This document shows, one piece after another, positions 35,051 through 45,975 of a DNA stretch of 64,000 bases. Position 1 is the stretch's first letter; each line of letters starts with the position of its first letter. The DNA comes from Candolleomyces eurysporus (taxonomy: Eukaryota > Basidiomycota > Agaricomycetes > Agaricales > Psathyrellaceae): positions 1 through 64,000 of the forward strand of contig JANBPK010001195.1 in the NCBI GenBank assembly GCA_027579435.1, given 5' to 3'. Made by a program: the position numbers and the translations under genes. The notes beneath the pieces are model-generated. The model was given only the letters and a program-made list of their open reading frames with translations. It had not been told where the DNA came from and ran no database searches.

Positions 35051-35749
35051 GCGGTTGAAATTCATGATTGTTATCCCATAAGCCTTTGCTCGTTCATTTT
35101 AGCCCGACGTGTTCAGCCCGACGTGGATGTACAAAGGCGGCGAATTCACCTGTGAGTTCCCATCGGACCGTCGGTGAGATTCAAATGTTTGTATGTGCCC
35201 AAAACCAGGTTTTGTTTCACAGCTCGGTCAACCTTATTCGGCCCTGGATTCATCTAACCATCCTGTCTGCCATTCTTCTTGCTCTCCACCTTGAATCAAC
35301 CCAGGACCAACCGACCGGTCGCCATCAAAGGATATCGCTGGCGACGGCATCGATCTCATTGAATGCCAAGGCTCGGAAGGTTGATTTTACCCTTACCCTA
35401 CCTCGCCTCCTACCATCGTGGTGGGCCCAGCACAACGAGAACGAAATTATGACCATTCTCAGACGTTTCGGGCGACAATGATGCTGTGATCGCGGAGTTG
35501 AAACCCAGGAGAAGCATCACCGTGACAGGTTCACTATTCCCTTAACCTTACCTATCACCTATCATCCAGTTCCGACGAGCGCACATCTATGTCTATGCTG
35601 GCATCAACCGCCGAACATGGACGAGATGAACGAGAAATGCGGCTACATGTAGGAGATTCGAAAACAGTACAGAGGTGAAGTGGGGTGTTCGAAGAAATAT
35701 GGTGCGTCCTCGCCTTACTTCAGCTTTCGCTGCGAAATCGAACTTGGTC
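35051..35749. repeat. Gamma-to-beta linker of unit 2
   Basis: The linker recurs in unit 1 (30500-31260), unit 3 (39990-40540) and unit 4 (46860-47720), for example the TTGAATGCCAAGGCTCG block at 35358. No gene is seen. Confidence 0.5.
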
Positions 35750-36160
35750 CGGACATAAGCCCCACATCTCTCGTTCGGTGGTACTAGCTCGAATACCTGC
35801 CCGCTTCCATCTGCTAATGGACCATTCGGTTCCTGTTCTTCCGCTCTCGACATGACGGGCGATACCGACACATCGAGAACACCAGGACCTCAAGGGGGAA
35901 GTCTCCCTACCTGCTCTATTGGCGCACCTCCTGCCGGAAAAAGTTCTAAAAACCAGCGCTTGCACGATCGCTCCCGCCCGAGAGATGTGATGCAGGACAC
36001 CCATATCGCGACAAACGGCTGGGAAGGGAAAACAACAATGACAACGTCACATTCAATGAGCCTAAGCGTCAACATCGGAATCAGTGGGTTTGCGGCTGGC
36101 TCGTTCCACATGTACCATTATTTCTCAAAGCATCGTTGGGAGGGAGCAAGTTGCAGACAT
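35750..36160 (-). pseudogene. Beta remnant of unit 2
   Basis: The frame in the C-terminal half is still open through TGTEWSISRWKRAGIRASTT and EREMWGL, so this is less damaged than unit 1. It shares with unit 1 the one-base deletion after the SLG segment and lacks the N-terminal third. Confidence 0.7.
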
Positions 36161-36282
36161 CAACGCTCACTATCCAACCATATTCCAGGCAGCAGCCTAG
36201 TACCCACAGAGTCCGCCCTGCGACCTCCAGCTGCAGCGTACCTCGTACTTCCACTCATCCAAGACCTTCAGCAGGCTCTACC

Positions 36283-36438
36283 ATGAGTGACAATGGGCTC
36301 AGGAGCGATCTAGTGGGCTACGCTTACACTCAGCACGCAAGATCGACCAGTCCTGCCTCCTTTCGCGACGCTGAAATGCTCGCAAGGCTTATTCTAGTAA
36401 GCACTCTTCAGGATATTGTCGATGTTAGCATAGAATAG
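36283..36438 (+). other. Short conserved frame, unit 3
   Basis: A 51-codon frame, closest to the unit 2 version. A GTAAGC donor-like site follows codon 38. Confidence 0.3.
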
Positions 36439-36657
36439 AATACAGAGCTGATTGCGCTAGGGTATCTAGTATTGAAATACATCATAGTCATGAACATGCA
36501 AAGAGAGAAAACATGCCGAGTCCGTGAAGCGAATTCGAAAGCATCATGCAGAAGAAATAGCATTAATAAACCGAGAAATTTATTGATGCGCCGCCAACGC
36601 GGCTTCCAGCGCATCGACGACGGGCGGTGGGTTCGCCGGCCATCCGTAGGGTACTCG

Positions 36658-37269
36658 CTATAACGCAAGAACCAGATCCCACACATCGCGCTCACAAACG
36701 CTCGCCTCTAGGCCCACCCACCTCGATTGCCTTATGCCCTTCGGCGCTCCGGTCCTGTGGTCCGAACTCCCAACCAGGTGGGGCACAAATAGGCCAACCG
36801 TGGGCAAACATCCACGCGAGCTGGCTATCAATGCCCCAAGATCCTGGGCTCGATCGAAATGAGGTTCATAGCCCCCAACCGCGGAATCGACGCCGACGGG
36901 ACCACCAAGGACACACTCGGACGCATGGCCCGCACGGAAAACCCTATCGAGGACGTCTACCACAGTGACGAAGGGTTTGCCTGTGATAGCGGGGTTTGGG
37001 AAGGCGATGATAACTCTGTCGCAGCCTTGAATGCGAATAGTCACTGATTGAAGTGGGGGGTAGGTGGCGGGCTCGTGTTTCCAAGGCTCATGCCATCCTT
37101 CGCGTTGGAGGCCCTTGGAGGACGTCTCGTGCGTAGGAGGAGACCGAATGTCCCAAATTAACTTTGGTGGGGAAGATTTCGCGAGGAGGGGATGGATGTT
37201 GCACGGGCCTTCAGTGACCAATGGTGGAAGTGGTATGGTGGAGACGCGATGAAGAGAAGGCGGGTACAT
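36658..37269 (-). CDS. DUF6699-like protein, alpha 3
   Basis: From ATG at 37269 the frame gives 203 residues, the same length as alpha 1. It has PLPPLVTEGPCNIHPLLA, IWDIRSPP, HEPATYPPLQSVTIRI, VIIAFPNP, PFVTVVDVLDRVFRAG and the closing RWVGLEASVCERDVWDLVL plus AL. A four-residue deletion in the region after GLFVPH compensates other indels and keeps the frame. A TATATAA lies at 37404-37411, at the same distance from the ATG as in alpha 1. Confidence 0.7.
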   Translation of the reverse strand: MYPPSLHRVSTIPLPPLVTEGPCNIHPLLAKSSPPKLIWDIRSPPTHETSSKGLQREGWHEPWKHEPATYPPLQSVTIRIQGCDRVIIAFPNPAITGKPFVTVVDVLDRVFRAGHASECVLGGPVGVDSAVGGYEPHFDRAQDLGALIASSRGCLPTVGLFVPHLVGSSDHRTGAPKGIRQSRWVGLEASVCERDVWDLVLAL

Positions 37270-37419
37270 TGGAGGTGGAGGTTGGTGGTAAGGTGAATTT
37301 GTGCTGCCAGAGACAGTTGGGTCAAGGGGCACGGCTGGCACCGAACAAATTGAAAAGATGGAAAGAAATAAAGCTGATTAGCTGAAGTAGATGTGGGTTG
37401 CGGTTATATACACTCATGC

Positions 37420-39480
37420 CTGACAATCTGTCGGGACGTTCCAAATTTGATCCTAGGCATTTAGGCATTTCGGTGCGTCACGCCGGGCACGCCTCACTGC
37501 CCTGTCCCGATTCCCGAACTACAGAATGAGTCTTGATATGGAAAAAAAAAGTTTTTATTCCATCAACAGCATCACGAGTGACGATGAACTCAGGACCCAC
37601 ACAGTCTGCATCTGGCAAATGTATTAGTTTGCGAAAGAACCTAGTCTATTAGTAAATAATTCGCTGTGCTTATGATACCGTTTTGATACACCAAAGCTCA
37701 GAGGTACGTTCACAGCGCTTTCACCTTTGACTGGATGCGTCAATTGTTTTGGATCCTTTAAATGAGTTTTGACATTCAAAGTCTTCACCAGGCCGTCAGA
37801 ACTTGTGCTCCTAATTAATGCTGGATCGGGGTGCTCGGTGACATGATTGGATTCCTAATGCACAGTTTTCAACTTCCCTCACTCGATTTCTTGCTTACTT
37901 TGTGTTTGTGACAATGGCACAGCAAGAGGCTCTTACAATGAACGATAGAGTTGTGGTTCGCAATCAGCGGTGATAATGCAACATGAGGTAATGAACGATA
38001 GAGGTGTGCTTTGCAATCAGCAGGCACTACAGGCAAAGATGGATAAGGTCAGAGGCCAAATGTTCCCCCAAATGAACGCACACATTTTATAGACAGGATT
38101 AAGTTCAATTACTGACAGAATCCTTGCCCATATTTGAAATTTTGCCCACCATTCAGTCTCAGAGGAAATGGTTTGAACATTTTTTGAATATTTTCCCAGA
38201 CCATATGCCTTTTCTTGGCAGGGCATTGGGCAGTTCTGGAACAAATAGATTCCCAAATTCAGAATAAGTCCGACGCATTTGTCCCAAGAACAAATTGTTT
38301 GAAATGTTTAAAATTTATGTCGTCATTCAGCTCTGTACAATATAGAATAACTGATTCAAATTTTAGGAGACCATTTGTGGGAACAGTTGTTCCTCGACCA
38401 AATTTATACATGCCTGTAGTGAGGGATGGTGCAGCAAGAGGTTCTTACGGTCAATTAAAGATGGGGATGTGGATCGGGATCAGTCATGTTGGGCATCATT
38501 GGGGTAAAGAATTCTATAATTCTGGGATGATTACTTACACCTGAGGCGACATTCGAGATTCTCTCCAGATCGCAGCCAGAGGGTGTCATCTGCAGGACAT
38601 TCGATTCGCATAGTACTCGCTGACAGAGCCTAAGAATCGTTCGACCATGTTACACTGTAGCCAAATACTACTGGTATACCTACCCCTCGCCAATTAGGCC
38701 CTCCGAAATCGATGTTCTGTGAGCAACGGATAGAGAAGAAGCAATTCTACGGTCGGCCCTGTGTCGCCATGCATGTCCTGACGCAATATGTGCGAGCCGT
38801 TTCCTGAGAGTTGGGATCTAGCCGTCAGGAGCCGATTATCTAGGCGCTGGAGGTGAAACAAACGAAGGACCGCACATTAAACCTGACTTTGACAGCGGGG
38901 CCGGTTCCCGTGCCATGAGGAAACCGCACTTCAGAGAGGCGTTTTCGTCATGGGAAAATTAAAAATCAAATAAATGAAAATGAAAAAGGAAAATAAAAAT
39001 AAGAATGAAACCAAGCGCACAAAGGAGGCCAGACGTCCACCTTGACAGCGCGTTCGGTCCCTGCATCGTTCTCGTGAGGAAACGCCGTCTTGATGTCCCA
39101 AATCTCATTTGTCCTCCAGAACGTTCTTGTCTCAATGAGATGTAAGAGAAAAAAGGACCACGAACAGACGAAGAACACGAGATATCACGATAACGACATG
39201 TACTTCAAAGAAATTTCTCAGGAGAGGCTGGAGTTTGGATCAAAACCTTATTTTCATCCATTCGTTTCAGGTTTCTGTCACCTCTTTGCCATCCACGTTC
39301 CGAATCAGATTTGGTTTATTTGTCAAGCAAGCTCTCGTCTCAAGTCCATCAACTCCATTGCAAATGACGGAGAGACATGTACAGTAGAAACAACTTTGTA
39401 GCAGTAGGCATTGGTTAATGGGCGGAGAGTAGGCGAAAAAANTTGTACCGAATATGGGGAAATTAAATGGCAGTCAATCT
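37420..39480. repeat. Spacer of unit 3
   Basis: This is longer than in unit 2 because of an extra stretch at about 37900-38400, including a local duplication of roughly 50 bp (AATGAACGATAGAG at 37937 and again at 37990). A purine-rich A tract lies at 38948-39016. No gene is seen. Confidence 0.5.
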
Positions 39481-39990
39481 GCCCTTAATCTGCGGTGCGT
39501 TTACTCGAGGAAGAGGTCCCAAACATGGTGCTCTTTTGAGCTGGCTCTCAGATCTCGCCATCCTCATCACTCTCCCGTGCCTTTTAGCGCCCAAATAGTG
39601 CCACAGTCACAGGTGCAAGCGAGCGGAACAACCCGACTGGTGTTAGGGAACAACAAGCCGTCGATGCCGTCAAATGGTGGTCCTTCGGACTCCTTCCTCC
39701 CAATGACTGACTGGGCAATCATGTTCTAAAAGATGCTCGATCCTGACAAGAAAGACAAGGTCCAAGGCGTCAAAAATCGTAACGAACGTTGCGGTGGTTT
39801 AGTTGAGTAAGGCTACGATGAAGGTATCAATTTCTACCCTACGACCCGTATTGTGACTGATTGTTACGAGGAATCGTCGCGGGTCCGTTCCACCGTCGAG
39901 CGCCATTCCGAACGTGCGGCGGAATTAGCCCAGACCAAAGGCGGTCGCTTGCGGTTGAAACTCATGGTTGCTGTCACCGACACTGCCATG
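39480..39990 (-). pseudogene. Gamma remnant of unit 3
   Basis: This has the same 3' portion and the same 5' truncation as in units 1 and 2: the CCACCGTCGAGCGCCATTCCG block (about 39890) joins directly to the sequence found at about 46810 in unit 4. Frameshifts prevent a continuous product. Confidence 0.65.
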
Positions 39991-40539
39991 AGCCTTTTGC
40001 TCGTTCATTTAGCCCGACGTGGATGTACAAAGGCGGCAAATTCACCTTATGCATCGTGTTAGCTGTGGCGATCTTGCCATCGGACCGTCAGTAAGATTCA
40101 AATCGATGTATTCGTGCCCAAAACAAGGTTTCGTTTTTGTCAACCGGTCGGTCTCTTTCGTTGATTGACTTTAGAGATGGCCACCGTCTGGCCTGACAGC
40201 AGAATGGAAGAGGACGGTAGGCGGACCGGCCGATGGAACACTAGTGAATCTGGGTGGCACAGCTGCCACAGCACCTGAATCTAGACGGTCCGACAGCCCA
40301 CAATGATGTTCTGATCGCGGAGAAGAGAGTGTCGCCCGCTTCCCTTCACCTTACATCCAGCTACTACAAGTGCAAATCTCTATCTCCGCTTGTATCAACC
40401 GCCGAACATGAACAGGATGAACAAGGAATGTGGCTACATGTAGGAGATTCAGGAAGAGTGTGAGATGGGGTGGAGTGTATTCGGTGCGTCCTTGCCTTAA
40501 CTGCAGTTCTCGCTGTGAACTTGAGCTAGTCCAGGCATA

Positions 40540-40940
40540 GGTCCCACACCTACCGTTCGGTGGTACTAGCTCGAAGATCTGTCCGCCTCCGTCTGTCGAT
40601 GGGCCACTCTATTCCTGTCTTCTCACTTTCGATATGATGGTAATCCCGACCGTCGAGACCGTCGAGAATAACACTCTTGTGGGGTAGCGACTCTCTCTGC
40701 ATGCTCTGTCGGCGCACCTCTAGGCGGGAAACAACTCTGAAGACTGACGCTTGTACGATCGCCTCCCGCTCGAGAGACGTGACGCAGGACATCCATATCG
40801 TAACAAACGGCTGGGTAGGGAAAACAACAATGACAACGTCACATTCGACAAGCCGAAGCGTCAACATGGGAATCAGTGGTTTTGCCGCTAGCTCTTTAAA
40901 CATCAGAGAAGGCCTCGAGGAGGAAACGGACCTGGCGACT
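40540..40940 (-). pseudogene. Beta remnant of unit 3
   Basis: An open frame of about 117 codons (40550-40903) covers the middle and C-terminal part, without the one-base deletion of units 1 and 2. It ends early at RASTTER because a base is missing in GAACGAGAGG. The N-terminal third is missing, though a small piece matching 48190-48235 remains at the right edge. Confidence 0.65.
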
Positions 40941-41185
40941 GGGGACGCACCGTGTATAACATAGCGCTAATCGTTGCAGCTTTGCATTTTAACTGTAAGT
41001 CTTTCCTCTCTTTCACCCCGACTCGGTCCAGTCGACTTGAAGCAGGGTACCACTGTGTTGCGTGCTTCTTGTTGATTCCATCGTATTCCGGAAAGCGACC
41101 CTGTAATCATAGGGTTTGCCCTGCGACCTCCAGCTGCAACGTATCTCGTACTTCTACTCATCCAAGACCTTCGGTAGGCTCTACC

Positions 41186-41215
41186 ATGAGTGACGATGGA
41201 TTTGGGATGACCTAG
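41186..41215 (+). other. Short conserved frame, unit 4 (broken)
   Basis: The ATG block is kept but the frame ends after nine codons through a small deletion. The downstream part still resembles units 2 and 3. Confidence 0.3.
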
Positions 41216-41566
41216 CAAATTCCCCTTACACCCAGCGCGCAAGATTGACCAATCCTGCCTCCGTTCAAGATGCTGATATGCTCGCAAGGCCTATTCTAGT
41301 AAGCACTCTTCAGAATATTGTCAACGTTAGCATTAGAATTTAACAATACAGAACTGATTGTGCTAGGGTATCTAGTACTGAAATAAATCATAGTCATGAA
41401 CATGCGAGGAGAGAAAACATGCCGAGTCCGTGAAGCAAATTCGAAAGCATCGTGCAGAAGAAATAGCAATAATAAAAAATCCAGTGATGCACCCCCGACG
41501 TAGCTTCCAACGACGACGGGCGGTGGGGTCGCTACGGTGGCAAGTCATCCGTCGGGGTACTCCCTA

Positions 41567-42190
41567 TCACACAAGAACCAGATCCCACACATCGCGCTCA
41601 TAAACGCTCGCCTCCAGGCCCACCCACCTCCATCGCTTTATACTCATCGGCCCTCCGGCCCCGCGGTCCGGACCTGTGATTAGGTCCCGCTGTAAGTGGC
41701 TCGGGGCAAAGGGAAATAGGCCGACCGTGGGCAAACATCCACGCGAGCTTACCCCAAGATCCTGCGCTCGATCGAAATGAGATTCAAAACCCACGATTGC
41801 GAGATCGACACCGACGGAACTACCAGGCACGCACTCAGGCTCTTGGCTCGTACGAAAAACCCTGTCGAGGACGTCCATAACGGTGACGAAGGGCTTGCCT
41901 GTGACGGTGGGGTTTGGGAAGGCGACGATAATTCTGTCCCAGCATTGGATGCGAATTGTCACTGATTGAAGTGGGGGGTAGGTGGCGGGCTCGTGCGTCC
42001 AAAGGTCATTCCATCCTTCTCTTTGTAGGTTCCTTGAAAACGTCTCGTGTGTAGGAAGAGACCGAATGTCCCAAATTAAATTTGGTGGGGAGGATTTCGC
42101 GAGGAGGTGATGGATGTTGCACGGGCCTCCGGCAACCAATGGTGGAAGTGGTATGGTGGAGGCGCGTTGGAGGCGTGGCGGGTAATACAT
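41567..42190 (-). CDS. DUF6699-like protein, alpha 4
   Basis: From ATG at 42190 the frame gives 207 residues. It has the alpha pattern: STIPLPPLVAGGPCNIHHLLA, IWDIRSLP, THEPATYPPLQSVTIRI, IIVAFPNP, PFVTVMDVLDRVFR and the closing RWVGLEASVYERDVWDLVLV. The start region is more divergent (MYYPPRLQRA) than in alpha 1-3. A TATATAT lies at 42341-42347. Three differences in the middle (for example APSHLQRDL in place of VPQRDL) keep the frame. Confidence 0.7.
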   Translation of the reverse strand: MYYPPRLQRASTIPLPPLVAGGPCNIHHLLAKSSPPNLIWDIRSLPTHETFSRNLQREGWNDLWTHEPATYPPLQSVTIRIQCWDRIIVAFPNPTVTGKPFVTVMDVLDRVFRTSQEPECVPGSSVGVDLAIVGFESHFDRAQDLGVSSRGCLPTVGLFPFAPSHLQRDLITGPDRGAGGPMSIKRWRWVGLEASVYERDVWDLVLV

Positions 42191-42369
42191 CAGAGGCGGA
42201 GGGTGGTGATGAAATAGGTTCCAGTCGCTAGAGGTAGTGGCAAGGCGGATGCTTGCAGCTAGCAATGGAACAAGGGTCAATTGAAGATCCAGGCAGGATA
42301 ACCGTACACGCAGTGGTTGAGGTGGATATGAGGGGTGGGCATATATACTTATTTCCCCGAGGCAACACT

Positions 42370-44880
42370 TGCAACGAGATCACGGTAAGTACGTCTATTC
42401 CTTAATGTAGAAATAAAATTTTTTGTCCCCATTGCCAACTTCGTAGATCAGATGCTGCCTATTGCAGACATATCGTCTGTTTCGAGCAGGCGCCCCGGGA
42501 TACTTCCCTTGCCGGTGCCGGTGAAGTAGCTAATTGTGGAGGTCACACAAACCGTGCCCAATGAAATGATTGAGATGGCTATGTTTGAACATCACTCGGA
42601 CAGACAGTTATGGAATATCATTATAATTGCACAGGTAAGTGTAACCCGAGCGACGTTTTTCGTATAAGATTCTTTCCTAAGAGTAGCCAGACGTTCCTTG
42701 CAGGGTTCTGAGTCCTGCCCGGTTTCAAGGGGTCCCTACAATGGTCGATGTTGCTGACAGAACCTTATCGATGACCGCTGTCCCCGGGCTTTAATACTAC
42801 CATGTCAGGTAGCTAACGATAAAGTTAACTTCCGCAGTCGATGAAGAAGTTGCTTACGTTCTCTCACCTGGACTTCGTGCCAAAGGCATATAACATCCCA
42901 AAGACTGACATCGAGGCAAGCGCCCGAAATGCCGGGAGAGCTGCGGATATTGGCCGGCAAATCAATTGTTCGTTGAGATCAGAGCTACACGGTGGACTCT
43001 GGCAATGGCTCCGTGTGTCTCCCCCACGATATGGGCTAGTCCTTCTCTGTGAGTTGGGATTTAGCTGTCAAGAGCCGATTATTCGCGATCATCTAGGGGC
43101 GCACGGCCGTCGCGGACTCTTTAGAAACCAGGCCATGGGAAACGCTGAGTGCACGATGGCAAGTTGGAGATTGGGCTTTATTCGATGCATTTCGCAGGCA
43201 TACGAAAAAAAAAAAAAAAAAATTAAATGGAAATGGAAACTGGAATTAAAAAAAGCAAGGTAAGTACGTCTACCTTGACAGCGAGATTGGTCCCCTTTTC
43301 ACAACCATAAGGAAACGTGCTCCGACACGAGTACAGCCCTAGTATATCATGCCTTGTAAATGTTCTTGGCTTGATAAAACGAGATAAATTTAAAATAATG
43401 AGGAAAAAAGAGGGGAAAAATCTTGGGGCGAGAAGAGTCCGATGGAAATCGAGAGTCTCGATCTGTCAAGAACATGACGCAACGCCTCTTGACCCAAGTA
43501 ACATACAGATGTCTCCTTGTGCTTCGGTGGACTTGCCAAAGTAGACACAGACAGATCCATGGCACTTTGACTCAGCGCTTCGATGCTTCTGGTTTCTCCG
43601 TTTAAGATTTTTCGACATTCATTGTCAAAAACCGACCCAGAGTCTTCACTAGATCATTGAAACTTCTGCTCCTCAACTAGAGATGACTCTGATTGACATG
43701 ATTTTTCCCTACCATCCGGTCTGCCAATGCAAAGGTAGTCGTAACTTCTATTCCTTGCTTATCTTGTGGTTGCAGCCGCATGTATACGTACAACTGAAGC
43801 GATATTCGAGATCGTATCCTCCCAAATCGCAGCCAGAAGTTGACATCCGCAGGACTTGGAGCACCACCCGTCCAAGCCCGAGTCAATTCATACGCAAGTT
43901 ACAGTGTTGCTGCATAACGTTGTTGAACGATTTCAGGGACAACGGTGATCGATTAGGTTTCGTCAGGGGCTACTTGTTTAGCCCGTGAGTAACGGAAATG
44001 GAGAAATCAATCGGCGGCCACACACACTCCACGACGCTGGCCCTGCGTCGCTGCATAGCCGTTGGGCTGAGTAATATTGAGTTGTCAACCGCCGATCATC
44101 AGCGATTATCTAGGCGCCTGAGCTCGCGGAGCTGAAAGTCGGCAGGGACAAGCTCAGCGACCCCGACTGAAACAGGGCCTTCGTAAATAATGGAATGCCA
44201 CGGACACCGAGAGAAAAGATAAGAAAAATAAATGGAAATAGAAAAGGAAAAGAAAATTGAAGTTGACAGCGAGGCTGATCCCCGTGTCATGAGTCCTTGG
44301 TCATGTCATGCGAAGATCAAAAGGGAAAAGAAAAATAAAAATAAAAATAAAAAGGAAAAGAATATTGAAGGCAAGGACAAGTCCACCTTGACAGCGAGAT
44401 CGATCCCTGCAACATGAGGAAACGCCGCTTTGATGCCCCACTTATCATATGCTTGTTCCTGTTTTAATGAAACGAGAATAAATAGAAATAATGACGAAAA
44501 AANGGGAAGAAAAAAAATTTNGGGGCACGAAGAGAGGAGAGCACGAGTTCTGTCGATAACGACATATACCTCGAAGAGTTCTCTCAGGAGAGGGCGGAGA
44601 TTGGAACACAAACCTTATTTCTGTCCATTCGTTTCAAGCCTACGTCGTTCCCTTGCTATCCACGCTCCAAACCTGTTTTGGTCTATGCGCGGGCACACGC
44701 TGTCTGATGGACCATTGGTAAGTCAGTTCCTCACTACAAAGTTGTTTCTACTGTACATGTACGTCTTTCCGTCGCAGGTAGAGGGAGGCATAGGGTAATC
44801 GTCGGAAATTAGGCTAAAAAACGGTCTCGAATATGGGGAAACCAAACGGGAGTTAATCTACCCCTCAACTCCGCCGATCT
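42370..44880. repeat. Spacer of unit 4
   Basis: The longest spacer of the array. A plus-strand frame at 42841-43263 has no relatives in the other spacers. A runs occur at 43206-43222, and two purine-rich A tracts lie at 44215-44270 and 44320-44370. Ns at 44503 and 44521 sit beside runs. No gene is seen. Confidence 0.45.
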
Positions 44881-44889
44881 GGGGTGCAC

Positions 44890-45735
44890 TTACTCTAGGA
44901 AGAGATCCCAAATGTCGCGCTCTTTTGAGCTAGCTCTGAGACCTCCCCACCTCCATCCACTTATCGGCAGTTCCCTCTCGTCCCTTTTAGCGCCCAAATA
45001 GCATCCGTTGCCACGATCACGGTTACAAGCGCAAGCGGGCGGAGCAGCCCGACCGGCGGTGGAGAACAACAAGCTGTCAACTGGCGGTCCGTCCCCCGTT
45101 TGAGATGGTCGGACTATCGGGGTTTCCCAATGACTGATTACGCGATCGTGTTCTTGAGCACGCTCGAGCCCGACACAAAAGACGAAGTCCAGGACGTCGC
45201 GAATTGTAACGAACGGTGTGGAGCGCTGGTTTGGGAGGACCACGATGAAGGTATCCCACTTTACGACCCATATTGTGACCGATTGTTGTGGAGGAGTAGT
45301 GGCAGGTTCGTCCCACCAGGCGCCATTCCGAAGATGATGTTGCAAGCATGCTGCGGTGATAGGCGGCGTTCGGACGTCCCATTCAATCTTGGGCATGATC
45401 AGGGACCGCTCCAAGAGGAAGTGAATGGTACAATGGCCTCTGGTGAGCGGAGGAAGTGGTTGGGTGGCATAGGACAACGATGAACGGATCAGAAGTGGAG
45501 GAGTCGATGGCGGGGAGAGCGAAAGTGGGGTTAAAATTGTGAAACGGCTTGGTACAAGGGTCGAGGTAAATAGCGTCGCCGCATCGACTTCAAATGGGCA
45601 GGACTGGCTGCTATTAGCTGTCACATTCCTGAAGATGGGCAACCAGCTTCGTGGGTTGCTCTCCGTCGATTCGCTGGTTGGTATAGCGGATTGATCGCTA
45701 CGAGCGCGGTCTGGATGCTGGGAGGGGACTTGCAT
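44890..45735 (-). CDS. DUF6699-like protein, gamma (intact copy)
   Basis: From ATG at 45735 the frame gives 281 residues. A longer frame to 45819 would start above the TATATATA at 45772-45779, so I prefer 45735. A Ser/Pro-rich N-terminal third of about 100 residues precedes the domain: QPLPPLTRGHCTIHFLLERS, IEWDVRTPP, WWDEPATTPPQQSVTIWV, FIVVLPNQ, PFVTIRDVLDFVF, and the closing WRWGGLRASSKERDIWDLFLE. It follows the same plan as the alpha and beta proteins but with little identity outside these blocks. No function is known. Units 1-3 keep only its 3' part. Confidence 0.68.
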   Translation of the reverse strand: MQVPSQHPDRARSDQSAIPTSESTESNPRSWLPIFRNVTANSSQSCPFEVDAATLFTSTLVPSRFTILTPLSLSPPSTPPLLIRSSLSYATQPLPPLTRGHCTIHFLLERSLIMPKIEWDVRTPPITAACLQHHLRNGAWWDEPATTPPQQSVTIWVVKWDTFIVVLPNQRSTPFVTIRDVLDFVFCVGLERAQEHDRVISHWETPIVRPSQTGDGPPVDSLLFSTAGRAAPPACACNRDRGNGCYLGAKRDERELPISGWRWGGLRASSKERDIWDLFLE

Positions 45736-45771
45736 GGGTGGATGTTGAGATAGCGAGAACCGTATTCGGTG

Positions 45772-45779
45772 TATATATA
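45772..45779 (-). promoter_or_regulatory. TATA box of the gamma gene
   Basis: TATATATA, about 37-44 nt before the chosen ATG. Confidence 0.5.
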
Positions 45780-45882
45780 CGCAAGTTTGGATAGCTTTGC
45801 CCATGAGCAACGAATACATCTAATTCGCCGGACTACGAGATGGTGTACGATCTTAGAAATAGCCGGATGAAGGAATAACTTG

Positions 45883-45975
45883 AATTGACCGGGTGAGAGG
45901 TGCTTAAAATTGACCGGGTGAGAGGGGCTTAGAATTGACCGGGGGAAGGTGGTCGTAATTGACCGATAAGGGAGC
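45883..45975. repeat. Four 25-bp tandem repeats upstream of gamma
   Basis: AATTGACC occurs at 45883, 45908, 45933 and 45957, a period of 25, 25 and 24 bp. On the minus strand each repeat reads CCGGTCAATT followed by a T/A and C-rich part, the last one slightly changed. They lie 100-200 bp upstream of the gamma TATA box, where clustered protein-binding sites would be plausible. Confidence 0.8.

Larger units (their letters stand above)
31640..36160. repeat. DUF6699 array, unit 2
   Basis: The order is alpha, spacer, gamma remnant, beta remnant. Compared with units 1 and 4 it lacks about 170 bp at the left end: the beta 5' side joins directly to the CAGGCAGCAGCC block at 31680. Unit 3 has the same junction. 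Confidence 0.8.
36160..40940. repeat. DUF6699 array, unit 3
   Basis: The order is as in units 1 and 2. The left junction equals that of unit 2, and the right end runs into the unit 4 left end at about 40940. Confidence 0.8.

Noticed and set aside
28300..44880. Retrotransposon or transposase genes in the array spacers
   Set aside because: No reverse transcriptase, integrase or transposase motif was seen in any frame; the spacers are repeated only as part of the array.
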